The notes under the pieces were generated by a model. It saw only the letters and a program-made list of their open reading frames with translations, searched no databases and was not told the origin of the DNA. Below, piece by piece: positions 45,263-53,534 of a stretch of DNA of 64,000 bases. The first letter of the stretch is position 1, and every line of letters starts with the position of its first letter. The stretch is from an uncultured bacterium (lineage in GTDB: Bacteria; Bacteroidota; Bacteroidia; Bacteroidales; Marinifilaceae). The position numbers were made by a program, and so were the translations under genes. The stretch spans positions 1 to 64,000 of the forward strand of contig CAJMSX010000003.1 of assembly GCA_905216195.1 (NCBI GenBank). Reading direction: 5' to 3'.

Positions 45263-45616
45263 TTAAGATCTCTTTTCTTTAATTCTGGCTTTTTTACCGG
45301 TTAAATTACGGAAATAGTAAATTCTGGCTCTTCTTACTTTTCCGACTTTATTTACCTCAATTTCTTTAATGAACGGCGAATTAATCGGGAAAATTCTTTC
45401 CACTCCTACACTACCGGACATTTTTCTAACGGTGAACATTTTATTGACACCGCTGCCTTTAATCTGAATGACAATCCCCCGGTACACCTGGATTCTTTCT
45501 TTATTCCCTTCGATGATTTTGTAGTGTACACTAACGGTGTCTCCCGGTGCAAATGACGGCAATTCCGTCGGGCTAGGATTTGCAAATGCCTGTTCTGCAA
45601 TTTTAATTAAGTCCAT
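45263..45616 (-). CDS. rplS: 50S ribosomal protein L19
   Basis: A 117-residue L19, at the interface of the subunits. Conserved parts are PSFAPGDTVSVHYKI, ERIQVYRGIVIQIKG, FTVRKMSGSVGVERIFPINSP and RRARIYYFRN. It is monocistronic: an exact promoter lies about 130 bp upstream and a terminator follows at once. Confidence 0.97.
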   Translation of the reverse strand: MDLIKIAEQAFANPSPTELPSFAPGDTVSVHYKIIEGNKERIQVYRGIVIQIKGSGVNKMFTVRKMSGSVGVERIFPINSPFIKEIEVNKVGKVRRARIYYFRNLTGKKARIKEKRS

Positions 45617-45747
45617 GATTTTTTATTTATTCGTTTATCGAACGCAATATTACTGCCTGAGCCTTTTTGTAAGAGATTACGTACGTTGTTATTCTTTTTA
45701 GTATATAGCCTCGGATGTCCAGCGATCCGTATATACCAATGGTGGCG

Positions 45748-45778
45748 CAAAGGTAGAAAAATATTTTCTATCGCCAAA
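45748..45778 (-). promoter_or_regulatory. Promoter of rplS
   Basis: On the - strand, TTTG (45,778-45,775), 19 bp, TACCTTTG (45,755-45,748). Consensus spacing and boxes. It implies a leader of about 125 nt. Confidence 0.75.
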
Positions 45779-45872
45779 GGTTTTCCTGTTTTTTGGTTTT
45801 ATCGGATCAGCATTCCCCGACCGGTTCCTTTACATATTTCCCCCGGTTTTTTATAAGCTTACGCAGAATACT

Positions 45873-46982
45873 TTATGAATTTTCCCCGATAGAGTATAAG
45901 CATAAGACGGGATTTCCCTGTTTTAATACGGTTTTTAAATCCGGGGGATAATCCGCCGGAATATTCCCCTCGAAAACATTTGGGATATACCCGATTAAAG
46001 TGGAATCGCAATAAGCTATAAAATGTCCGTACGGATCGACGGTTTCATCCGATTTGGTATAGAGGATGTTTTTTCGGAGGTCCACCAGGGCTTGTTTGTA
46101 TTCACCCCGGTCGAAAAGAGAAAGATAGATATATTTCTTACCTACGATAGTAAAAAAGGTCAAGGTCGTGTAATTTCCGAATCGGTTTTCCACTTTACTT
46201 TCGACGTTTTGCTTATCGCTTTCCGGTACCCGTCTTTTTCCGAAATCGAAATAATAAACGTGGGTAAGATTACCGCTTTCATCCAGCACATATACATGAT
46301 CGTCAATCGGTTTGTGGTAAAATATCCCCTGAGTCGTTTTTTGGAATCCGAACCCGGAGAGTCTGAAGTTTTCATCCGTCGGAGAGTCGTATTGAAGAAG
46401 GACCTTTTCTGTTTTCAAGTTGTTTCCGGTCAATAGGAGCTGATCAGCCGGGCGGTTCTCTTTTCCGAGGGCCGGCAGACTGAAAATGAACTTGCCGTGG
46501 GATAAACATTGGAACGCATCGGAGCGGAAAGGCATTTTTACGGTTTGAAGGTGTATACCTGCCGAATCGTATTTCAGCAAGGAGAGGGTTTGATTATCCA
46601 GTACGTAAATATTACCCCGGGGGTCGATACTGAAATCGGAAATGTCGACGTATTCTCCCGGCCCATGACCTTTTTTCCCGATATGCTGTTGTAGTCTGCC
46701 GGTCGAATCGTATACCGTCAGTTTTTTTAAGAACTTATCGGCTACGTATATTTTGTTTCCGAATAAGAGAACTTTATCGACCGAGCTGATTTGATCTTTT
46801 TCTACTGCCGGTTGAAGGGCAATATAGCGGGGCCGGCCTACTACTTCAAATCCCGTTTCGGATAAATTCTTTTCGGTCAATTTATCCATGGGGAAGGTTT
46901 CGCTTATACCAGGCGAGTCTGTACCTGGACGGCATCCTCCTAAAAATGCCGTGAAAAGAAGAAAGAAGAAAAGTCGGTTCAT
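45873..46982 (-). CDS. 6-bladed beta-propeller lipoprotein
   Basis: A lipoprotein of 369 residues from MNRLFFFLL, with lipobox ending at Cys17 (LGGC). The frame extends nine residues further upstream (to 47,009), but the chosen ATG gives the proper signal peptide. NHL/6-bladed propeller repeats are seen, for example GKKGHGPGEYVDISDFSIDP and NIYVLDNQTLSLLKYD, the DUF5128 pattern. In Bacteroidales these genes often follow small NVEALA peptides, and a decayed one lies just upstream here. Function unknown; probably ligand or peptide binding at the cell surface. Confidence 0.82.
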   Translation of the reverse strand: MNRLFFFLLFTAFLGGCRPGTDSPGISETFPMDKLTEKNLSETGFEVVGRPRYIALQPAVEKDQISSVDKVLLFGNKIYVADKFLKKLTVYDSTGRLQQHIGKKGHGPGEYVDISDFSIDPRGNIYVLDNQTLSLLKYDSAGIHLQTVKMPFRSDAFQCLSHGKFIFSLPALGKENRPADQLLLTGNNLKTEKVLLQYDSPTDENFRLSGFGFQKTTQGIFYHKPIDDHVYVLDESGNLTHVYYFDFGKRRVPESDKQNVESKVENRFGNYTTLTFFTIVGKKYIYLSLFDRGEYKQALVDLRKNILYTKSDETVDPYGHFIAYCDSTLIGYIPNVFEGNIPADYPPDLKTVLKQGNPVLCLYSIGENS

Positions 46983-47108
46983 CGTAACGGATTTAAAATT
47001 ATAGGTCATTCGGAAATAGTGAAATAAATCAAAGTGGTATATGTTAAATCTATATTAATTTTTTAATTAAATACATTTAATGTATATGTCAAGAAAGTGT
47101 CTTAAAAA

Positions 47109-47359
47109 TTAATTACATCCCTTATTATCCCGACAACTTTCGTAATTTTTATAACATCGGCACACAAAACCGCTGAGAAATACATGTTCTTTCGGGCCGG
47201 TACAATTAGCACTGCTTTCTTCGGAACCGGCTTTGTTAAGGAGCGAAAGGTTTCGGTTTAAGAGTCCCGTATTACTCTGGTCTTTTCGAGAGAATTCTAC
47301 ATTAAACTATAAGAAAGAAGTGCTCGAAATACTCGCGGTAATAAGTAATATTTTTTCAT
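47109..47359 (-). pseudogene. Decayed NVEALA-like small peptide gene
   Basis: Seen on the - strand from the ATG at 47,359 to the TAA at 47,109. If one A is added in the A6 run after the ATG, the frame reads MKKILLITASISSTSFL, an in-frame TAG (47,307-47,309), then FNVEFSRKDQSN and about 50 further residues with five cysteines ending GFVCRCYKN..SCRDNKGCN. The NVE motif after a hydrophobic leader and the Cys-rich tail match NVEALA proteins. The two lesions suggest a pseudogene. The next gene downstream is the propeller lipoprotein, the usual partner. Confidence 0.65.
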
Positions 47360-47623
47360 ATCTGTGAGATTTTAGTTGCTATGTGCTGCGAATATAATTT
47401 ATTTTATAGATATCAAACTATTTTTCGGTATATTATTGAAATATTTTTTATTTATTCGGATGGGTAGAGGGTGAAAAAGTTGTTTTTACACGAAATGTTC
47501 ATTTCCAAGGGGTAATCGCTTCGGATTTTATAAGCAGGGAGAAAAGCGGAAAAGAGGTTGGGGAAGTATTTCCCGGCCGGGATAGAAGCGGGAAGCGGAT
47601 CTTCGCCGGAAATAAGTATAAAA
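47360..47623. other. Intergenic, nothing recognised
   Basis: An AT-rich stretch followed by a purine-rich GC-richer part. It should hold the promoter of the decayed peptide gene and the propeller gene. I see no gene, repeat or known RNA in it. Confidence 0.4.
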
Positions 47624-47652
47624 AAAGTGCCTGATTCCTTTCAGACACTTTC
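47624..47652 (-). terminator. Terminator of the C69 dipeptidase gene
   Basis: AAAGTG-C-CTG and CAG-A-CACTTT pair with one mismatch; on the - strand a T7 run follows. It is 26 bp past the stop. Confidence 0.8.
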
Positions 47653-47677
47653 TTCCATCCGCGGGGATGTTTCATTT

Positions 47678-49375
47678 TTATTGAGTAACTTTTTGTTTGT
47701 CTCCCATTGCATTAATGATGGTTTTCAAATACCATTCGGGCAGCGGAGGATTTTCCACCTTCGGATTTTTCTGTCCGGGTATCGCGGTTTTTACATTACC
47801 GTCCATATAGCGTGCGAAGAGATAACCGTAGAAGTCCCTCCAGGTATCTACCAATTGATTTCCGGTATTGCAGGAAAAATCGGTCAGATAAGCAACGGCC
47901 ATCGCGCGGTCCTGGCCGATTATACTTTGGGCAGCTGCGTCCGTCATGAGGGTATAAGCTTTGTATTTGGTTTCCAAAGCCTTTTGTTTATCCCGGATAT
48001 CGGGATGAATGAGGTTGTAACGGGTGTAGGCGAAATTGGTAACCTGGTTGAATACCCAGAAAGCGGCTTTATCGGTAAATTGCATCATGTTTCCGTTTCC
48101 TACGGCAAAAGCGTGAGGAACTTCGGTAGAGGAGGTATACATCGGAAAATACACGGTGCTGGCAGCATCGTCTACGCCGAACCAGAGAATGCCTCCTATT
48201 TCGTTCGGCAGCCAGCTGCGGCTTTGGGAAACAAAAGTAAATCCGGTCTGTTGGGTGGCGGTAGCTCTTTCATTTACGTAGCTTGTTCCATCCACTTTAT
48301 AAGTCATGGGTCTCCAGCGGTAAGGGCATTCGTAGGGGCCGGCTCCCGGATCTTTTCGCATATCCAGTTCCGTGCCTTCCAGGTGATTGCGCATAAAATC
48401 CATAATCTCCAAAACGTCTACCTTGCGGGAAGGTTTTACCCACAAGGGCATACGGTTGGTGGCATATCCTTTTTCGTCTCTTTGGATGCCGGTTCCTTTG
48501 GCGTACTCCCAGTATTGAGCCATATCGGGGTTGATTTCGTTGAAAAAAGCCCAAACCCGGATCTCGCAGGCGCGGGCTCCGCTGAAGTCTACCGGTGCAT
48601 AGGTATCCGAAAAGCTGAAATCGCTGTTTTTAGCATCGGCCGGGTAGAACCCTTTCTGCTTGGCAAAAGAGATCACGTCTTTGGCATACACGGTCGTGAT
48701 GTTTTTATCGTAGATGTTGTCGATCTTATCGGAGGAAACCGAAGATTTCCCTTCCAGCGGGAAAGTCGTAATCCGGGCCTGATTGGCATGAGCAGACACA
48801 TAGCCGTCCGGAATCATCCGGGCTACCCACACGGCGCCTTTTTCTCCCTGTCCTTTTCCGATCATTTCCAGTATCCATACTTCGTTCGGGTCACAGATGG
48901 AAAAAGATTCTCCTTCGCTGGCATATCCGTAATTCTCCACTAATTGTGTCATCGTGACAATTGCTTCCCGGGCATTCTTAGCCCGCTGCAGGGTCAGGTA
49001 AATCAGACTGCCGTAGTCGATAACGGCTCCGTCCTGAGCGGAGAGTTCGTGACGTCCGCCGAAAGTCGTTTCTCCTATGGCCAACTGATGCTCGTTCATA
49101 TTCCCGATCACATTGTAGGTATGAGCGACCTGTGGTATCTTTCCCAGGTATTTTCCCGTATCCCACTCGTACACATCCACCATACTTCCGGCCGGCCAGT
49201 CGGCAGCCGGCCAATGGTATAATTCTCCGTACAACACGTGGGAATCCGCCGAGTAGGTGATACTGGTTGAACCGTCTTTGGTGGTGGATTTCGTAAATAA
49301 GAAATTAGTGCAGGCCGATACTTCGGTCAGACTTCTAGCAAAAATAAAAAGCAGTAGGTAATAAAGTTTATTCAT
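47678..49375 (-). CDS. C69 family dipeptidase
   Basis: An exported peptidase of 565 residues from MNKLYYLLLFI; the frame extends 12 residues upstream to 49,411 without a signal-like start. C69 enzymes are N-terminal nucleophile hydrolases. The likely nucleophile is Cys22 in VSACTNFLF, which becomes the first residue after the signal peptide is removed. Further family parts are DGSTSITYSADSH and NEHQLAIGETTFGGR. It would cleave dipeptides in the periplasm. It follows the DUF4293 gene by 19 bp. Confidence 0.88.
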   Translation of the reverse strand: MNKLYYLLLFIFARSLTEVSACTNFLFTKSTTKDGSTSITYSADSHVLYGELYHWPAADWPAGSMVDVYEWDTGKYLGKIPQVAHTYNVIGNMNEHQLAIGETTFGGRHELSAQDGAVIDYGSLIYLTLQRAKNAREAIVTMTQLVENYGYASEGESFSICDPNEVWILEMIGKGQGEKGAVWVARMIPDGYVSAHANQARITTFPLEGKSSVSSDKIDNIYDKNITTVYAKDVISFAKQKGFYPADAKNSDFSFSDTYAPVDFSGARACEIRVWAFFNEINPDMAQYWEYAKGTGIQRDEKGYATNRMPLWVKPSRKVDVLEIMDFMRNHLEGTELDMRKDPGAGPYECPYRWRPMTYKVDGTSYVNERATATQQTGFTFVSQSRSWLPNEIGGILWFGVDDAASTVYFPMYTSSTEVPHAFAVGNGNMMQFTDKAAFWVFNQVTNFAYTRYNLIHPDIRDKQKALETKYKAYTLMTDAAAQSIIGQDRAMAVAYLTDFSCNTGNQLVDTWRDFYGYLFARYMDGNVKTAIPGQKNPKVENPPLPEWYLKTIINAMGDKQKVTQ

Positions 49376-49394
49376 CTTATATGATTTTAGCTTG

Positions 49395-49856
49395 TTATCG
49401 GATTCTGTCATATGATTTTAAAATAGCGATGTCTTTGATAATACCGCGTAAAGCTAGCCAGGTCAGGATAACACCCACCAAAGGAAAACAGAAAGCGAGC
49501 TGTATCTGACGTTGAGCGTCGATTTCTTCCATCCTGTTGCTGACCTGAATCCACATTAAAACCAGCATACCCAGCAGTAGAATGATATTCATCATGCAAA
49601 GTCGGAGTTGCAGAAAACGTTTTTTATACAAAAATAAAGTAACTAGCGGTAATGCTGTAATCAGGAGATTGAGAATGAAAGACATCCAATTGTAAGCGAT
49701 GAAAATCGGTTCTTCTCCGGTCTGAAGGACTTTGGTGGTATAAAAAGCGTAGGTATCGCCTGTGGGAACAATAAGCAAAGCCACAGGCATAAAAAACAAC
49801 AGGCCGGTGATGATGGCCGTCAAAAGCAGAAATAAAGTTTGTATTCGTTGAATCAT
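49395..49856 (-). CDS. DUF4293 family membrane protein
   Basis: A 153-residue protein with four hydrophobic segments (about 5-27, 55-75, 88-107, 122-140), starting MIQRIQTLFLLLTAI as is typical of DUF4293. Function unknown. It lies between the nucleoside phosphorylase and the C69 gene on the same strand; the small gaps (28 and 19 bp) suggest co-transcription. Confidence 0.8.
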   Translation of the reverse strand: MIQRIQTLFLLLTAIITGLLFFMPVALLIVPTGDTYAFYTTKVLQTGEEPIFIAYNWMSFILNLLITALPLVTLFLYKKRFLQLRLCMMNIILLLGMLVLMWIQVSNRMEEIDAQRQIQLAFCFPLVGVILTWLALRGIIKDIAILKSYDRIR

Positions 49857-49884
49857 GGTATAAATTAAAGTTAAATAGGTTTCC

Positions 49885-50763
49885 TTATTGCCGGCTTAAC
49901 TGTTCCAGGGTATAACGGATCAGTTTCTGCATATAGCCGTGATAATCTGCCGATGCGTCTCCCGTCATCCGGTTGGCGATAATGAGGCAGATGGTCGCCG
50001 CCTGATGCCCCAGCAGGTTACATAAACCGGTAATGGCAGCACTTTCCATTTCATAATTCGTCACTTTGAATCGGTCGTAGCGGAAAGCTGTGATTCGGTC
50101 GTTGATGCCGGGCATGGCTAAGGGAAGGCGCAACACCCGTCCCTGAGGTCCGTAAAATCCTACCGCCGTTAAGGTTACTCCTTTTAGCGTCCGGCCTTCG
50201 GTGTGTAGTTTTTTTACCAGTTGGGCGGAAGCGTTCACCACATAGGGACGGGCGGCAGATTTGGTCCAGTCGCACTGTTCGATAAAAGCTTCTTCAAATT
50301 CCCGGTCGGTGATATTTTCATGATCCGCATAGAAACGCAGTACCCCGTCACAGCCTATGCTTTTTTCGGAGATGACGAACGAATCTACGGGAATATCGGC
50401 TTGTACCGATCCGGAGGTGCCGATCCTTACGATGTTCAGACTTTTTTTCTCCGGTTTGATTTGTTTGGTTTTCAGATCGATATTGGCCAAAGCATCCAAC
50501 TCGTTGATGACGATGTCGATATTGTCCGGCCCGATGCCGGTGGAGATCACCGATATCCGCCGGTTTTTATAATTGCCGGTGACGGTATAAAATTCCCGGT
50601 TGCTTCTTTCCAGTTCGATGTGATCGAAAAAAGAAGCGATTAGAGCTACCCGTCCGGGGTCCCCGACCAGAATGATATGGTCCGCGAGGTGTTCCGGTAA
50701 GAGATGAAGATGGAAAATACTTCCGTCATCGTTGGTGATCAGTTCGGAGGATAGGATAGGCAT
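49885..50763 (-). CDS. Nucleoside phosphorylase (uridine phosphorylase-like)
   Basis: A 292-residue PNP/UDP-family enzyme, splitting nucleosides with phosphate for salvage. The phosphate-binding loop is VGDPGRVALI, followed by GPDNIDIVINELDAL, RIGTSGSVQADIPVDSFVIS and the nucleoside-binding NYEMESAAITGLCNLLGHQA with the MES motif. It is closer to uridine phosphorylases than to purine phosphorylases, but substrate preference cannot be fixed from sequence alone. Confidence 0.85.
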   Translation of the reverse strand: MPILSSELITNDDGSIFHLHLLPEHLADHIILVGDPGRVALIASFFDHIELERSNREFYTVTGNYKNRRISVISTGIGPDNIDIVINELDALANIDLKTKQIKPEKKSLNIVRIGTSGSVQADIPVDSFVISEKSIGCDGVLRFYADHENITDREFEEAFIEQCDWTKSAARPYVVNASAQLVKKLHTEGRTLKGVTLTAVGFYGPQGRVLRLPLAMPGINDRITAFRYDRFKVTNYEMESAAITGLCNLLGHQAATICLIIANRMTGDASADYHGYMQKLIRYTLEQLSRQ

Positions 50764-50957
50764 AAAATTTATACTATTTAGATCGGTTATTTGCTTCTTG
50801 TTTTATTGGCAGTCCAAAAATAAGAAGGTTTATGAGATAAACAAAATAAACGTATTAAATTATTCACGCTTCTACCGGATAAGCGGATGAATTTTTTGGG
50901 GGGAGGGAGGATCTCTTCTTCGCGCTTACCGCCGCTTACCGGAAAGTACATAAAAAA

Positions 50958-50981
50958 TCCCCGGCATTTTATTTCCGGGGA
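50958..50981 (-). terminator. Terminator of rny
   Basis: TCCCCGG and CCGGGGA stem; on the - strand a T6 run follows. It begins 22 bp after the rny stop. Confidence 0.88.
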
Positions 50982-51002
50982 TGAGTCTGATCGGTAAAGC
51001 TT

Positions 51003-52547
51003 TTATTTTGCGTAAGCAATAGCGCGGGTTTCGCGGATCACCGTTACTTTTACTTGGCCCGGATAGGTCATTTCGTCCTGAATCCGTTTGGCGATGTCGA
51101 AAGATATCTTTTCCGCTTCGGCGTCGGAAATCTTTTCACTGCCGACCACGACTCGTAATTCACGCCCCGCTTGTATGGCATAGGTTTTTACTACACCGTT
51201 GTAAGACAGAGCTAAATCTTCCATGTCCTTCAAGCGTTTGATGTAGGATTCCACGACCTCCCGCCGGGCTCCCGGCCGCGCCCCGGAGATGGCATCGCAA
51301 GCCTGAACGATGGGTGCGATGAGCGTAGTCATTTCCACCTCTTCGTGATGGGCGCCGATGGCATTGCAGATATCGGGTTTTTCTTTGTATTTTTCTGCTA
51401 ATTGCATACCGAGAATAGCGTGCGGTAATTCGGGTTCGTCATCGGGTACTTTACCGATATCGTGTAATAAGCCGGCCCGTTTTGCTTTTTTTACATTCAA
51501 TCCCAATTCAGCCGCCATGATGGCACAAAGATTGGCAGTTTCCCGGGCGTGTTGCAGCAAATTCTGTCCGTAGGAAGAGCGGTATTTCATTTTACCCACC
51601 AGACGGATTAATTCCGGGTGTAACCCGTGTATACCCAAGTCGATGGTCGTGCGTTTTCCGGTCTCTATGATTTCTTCTTCGATTTGCTTTTTAACTTTGT
51701 TTACGACTTCTTCGATGCGGGCCGGGTGAATGCGTCCGTCGGTAACCAGTTGGTGTAAGGATAAGCGGGCGATTTCTCTTCTCACCGGATCGAAACCGGA
51801 CAAAACGATAGCTTCCGGCGTATCGTCTACGATAATTTCGACTCCGGTGGCTGCTTCCAAAGCCCGTATGTTGCGTCCTTCCCGGCCGATGATACGTCCT
51901 TTGATTTCGTCGGAATCGATGTGAAAAATAGATACGGCGTTTTCCGTAGCGGTTTCCGTGGCAACCCGCTGTATGGTTTTGATCACTACCTTTTTAGCTT
52001 CCATATTAGCGGTCATTTTAGCTTCTTCCATGATTTCGTTGACATACGAAATCGCTTCCCCTTCCGCTTCTTCCTTCAAAGAATTGATCAGTTTTTCTTT
52101 GGCCTGTTCGCCGGACATACCTGAAATCGCTTCCAGTTGCTCGATTTGCTGTTTTTTGATTTTATCCAGTTCGGAAGCTTTCTTTTCCAGTAACTCTTTC
52201 TGAACGTCGATATTGACTTGTAAAGATTGCAGGTCTTTTGATTTGCGTTGTATTTCTTCCAGCTTTTGCGAAATAAAAGATTCCTGTTGTTTCAACTTGT
52301 TTTCCGCCACCAGTAATTTGTTGTTGCGGGCTGCCGCCTGTTTTTCGTGTTCCGCTTTGATCTGGAGAAATTTTTCCTTGGCCTGTAATATTTTATCCTT
52401 TTTGATGACTTCTGCCTCCGCTTCTGCCTCTTTTATGATATTCTGGCTTTTGTGTTTCAGTGAAATCCGGATTACGATATAGCCGATGACGATGCCGGCC
52501 ACCAGGGCCACCACCCCTGCAATAAGTATATTTGTCATATTTTCCAT
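51003..52547 (-). CDS. rny: Ribonuclease Y
   Basis: A 514-residue membrane-anchored endoribonuclease that starts mRNA decay. It has an N-terminal transmembrane helix (about 7-27, ILIAGVVALVAGIVIGYIV), a long coiled coil (about 35-190), a KH domain (about 205-270, DEIKGRIIGREGRNIRALE) and an HD domain with LLHDIGKV for metal binding. The Bacteroidetes copy is normal in length. The 6S-like RNA and zapA precede it on the same strand. Confidence 0.95.
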   Translation of the reverse strand: MENMTNILIAGVVALVAGIVIGYIVIRISLKHKSQNIIKEAEAEAEVIKKDKILQAKEKFLQIKAEHEKQAAARNNKLLVAENKLKQQESFISQKLEEIQRKSKDLQSLQVNIDVQKELLEKKASELDKIKKQQIEQLEAISGMSGEQAKEKLINSLKEEAEGEAISYVNEIMEEAKMTANMEAKKVVIKTIQRVATETATENAVSIFHIDSDEIKGRIIGREGRNIRALEAATGVEIIVDDTPEAIVLSGFDPVRREIARLSLHQLVTDGRIHPARIEEVVNKVKKQIEEEIIETGKRTTIDLGIHGLHPELIRLVGKMKYRSSYGQNLLQHARETANLCAIMAAELGLNVKKAKRAGLLHDIGKVPDDEPELPHAILGMQLAEKYKEKPDICNAIGAHHEEVEMTTLIAPIVQACDAISGARPGARREVVESYIKRLKDMEDLALSYNGVVKTYAIQAGRELRVVVGSEKISDAEAEKISFDIAKRIQDEMTYPGQVKVTVIRETRAIAYAK

Positions 52548-52649
52548 GTATTGATTAAAATATTATTAGTTATATGTATTTGGAAGCATTCCGGTAATTT
52601 CCGGAAGAACTTCTGGTTTTTTACAAAAAAAACCCGCACTATTTCATTT

Positions 52650-52765
52650 AAAAAAACCCCTGTATGACACGGGTAGAGCTGCCATTTGATTCAGACTTCC
52701 ACTGTCCCGAAGGAACTCCGAAGAGTTGAGGCCTGTCTTAGGCAAATAAAGCATCCGCTCTAATT
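52650..52765 (-). ncRNA. ssrS: Probable 6S RNA
   Basis: On the - strand the sequence folds as one long interrupted hairpin: TAGAGC (from 52,762) pairs with GCTCTA (to 52,674), ATTTG with CAAAT, AGAC with GTCT, and the apical AACTC-TTCG-GAGTT. It ends in an intrinsic terminator, ACCC-TGT paired with ACA-GGGT followed by seven Ts (52,650-52,674). A rod with internal bulges next to zapA is what 6S RNA, the RNA polymerase mimic, looks like; the zapA-ssrS neighbour is also known from other phyla. I could not run a covariance search. Confidence 0.6.
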
Positions 52766-52844
52766 GTTTGAGTGTTGAGTTTTTCGTTTAAATTCGAAAT
52801 AATGCGGGAATATCTTTATTTAAATTCAAAGAACGCTGTATTGA

Positions 52845-53147
52845 TTACTCTTTGATCAATTCATCAATTTTTATATTCATTTTTTCAATTTCATTCAATA
52901 TCGGTTCCGTATCGTTTCTTTTTTCCGTTTGGATCAGCGCTACTGTATGCTGAAAAGCCGTCAGGTAAAGAAAGTCCAACGGATCGGCTTGTGTGCCGTA
53001 TTTTGCCTGAAATTTTGAAATCATATCATTAATGCGTTTCGATGCTGCCCGGTAAATTTCCTCCTCCTCTTCACTCCTGGCGATTATCGGGAATTTTTTA
53101 TTAGCGATGCTAACATGAATCGTAACGCCTGAATCTTTCTCGCTCAT
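52845..53147 (-). CDS. zapA: Cell division protein ZapA
   Basis: A 100-residue FtsZ-associated protein that stabilises the Z ring. The N-terminal VTIHVSIANKKFPIIA and EEEIYRAASKRINDMISKFQ, followed by a C-terminal coiled coil (ALIQTEKRNDTEPILNEIEKMNIKIDELI), fit ZapA. It lies three bases downstream of a coiled-coil gene and upstream of the 6S-like RNA and rny, a common order in Bacteroidetes. Confidence 0.9.
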   Translation of the reverse strand: MSEKDSGVTIHVSIANKKFPIIARSEEEEEIYRAASKRINDMISKFQAKYGTQADPLDFLYLTAFQHTVALIQTEKRNDTEPILNEIEKMNIKIDELIKE

Positions 53148-53150
53148 AAA

Positions 53151-53444
53151 TTAATTATTCAAAAGAGCAATACATTTGTCGATCTCCCGCACCAATTGGT
53201 TAATCCTCATTTTCGCCTGGTAACTCCCGTTACCCCCGCCGGAAATGGCATTAGCCACCTTGGCTGTGTTTAATTCTTCGTTTAACTTCCTGTTCTCACT
53301 TTTGAGGCTTTCCATTTCTGTCAACAGTTCGTTTATTCTGTTTTCCTGATTTTTGTTCCTTTCCAGTGAGGATATATATAATTTTATTAACCTTTCAACT
53401 TTAAATTTTAACTCGTTTAAAACGGCTTCCTGTCTTCCAGTCAT
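53151..53444 (-). CDS. Small coiled-coil protein next to zapA
   Basis: A 97-residue protein, mostly one long coiled coil (residues about 5-65, KVERLIKLYISSLERNKNQENRI then LESENRKL-type heptads), with a glycine-rich break (SGGGNGSY) and a short C-terminal helix (MRINQLVREIDKCIALLN). It is the first gene of the operon with zapA (3-bp gap). By position and shape it may act as a ZapB-like partner; this is inference. TATCTTTG on the - strand at 53,463-53,470 is its probable -7 element. Confidence 0.8.
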   Translation of the reverse strand: MTGRQEAVLNELKFKVERLIKLYISSLERNKNQENRINELLTEMESLKSENRKLNEELNTAKVANAISGGGNGSYQAKMRINQLVREIDKCIALLNN

Positions 53445-53462
53445 AATTTATCGTTTTCACGA

Positions 53463-53470
53463 CAAAGATA
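53463..53470 (-). promoter_or_regulatory. -7 promoter element of the coiled-coil/zapA operon
   Basis: TATCTTTG on the - strand, 19 bp upstream of the ATG of the coiled-coil gene. A TTG on the same strand near 53,491 may be the -33 box. Confidence 0.55.
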
Positions 53471-53512
53471 GATTTTTTTCTTTAAATTATCAATAGTGTT
53501 TCTATATTTGCG

Positions 53513-53520
53513 TGATAAAA
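53513..53520 (+). promoter_or_regulatory. -7 promoter element of the M23 peptidase gene
   Basis: TATATTTG lies 15 bp before the ATG at 53,535. It implies a very short leader and rules out the TTG upstream as a start. It is divergent from, and close to, the zapA-operon promoter. Confidence 0.55.
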
Positions 53521-53534
53521 TAAAGATTTTTGTG

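Noticed and set aside
47558..48943. A 461-codon + strand open frame
   Set aside because: It is antisense to the C69 dipeptidase, which has a signal peptide, the Cys nucleophile and family motifs. The + frame translation is low-complexity and resembles no family.
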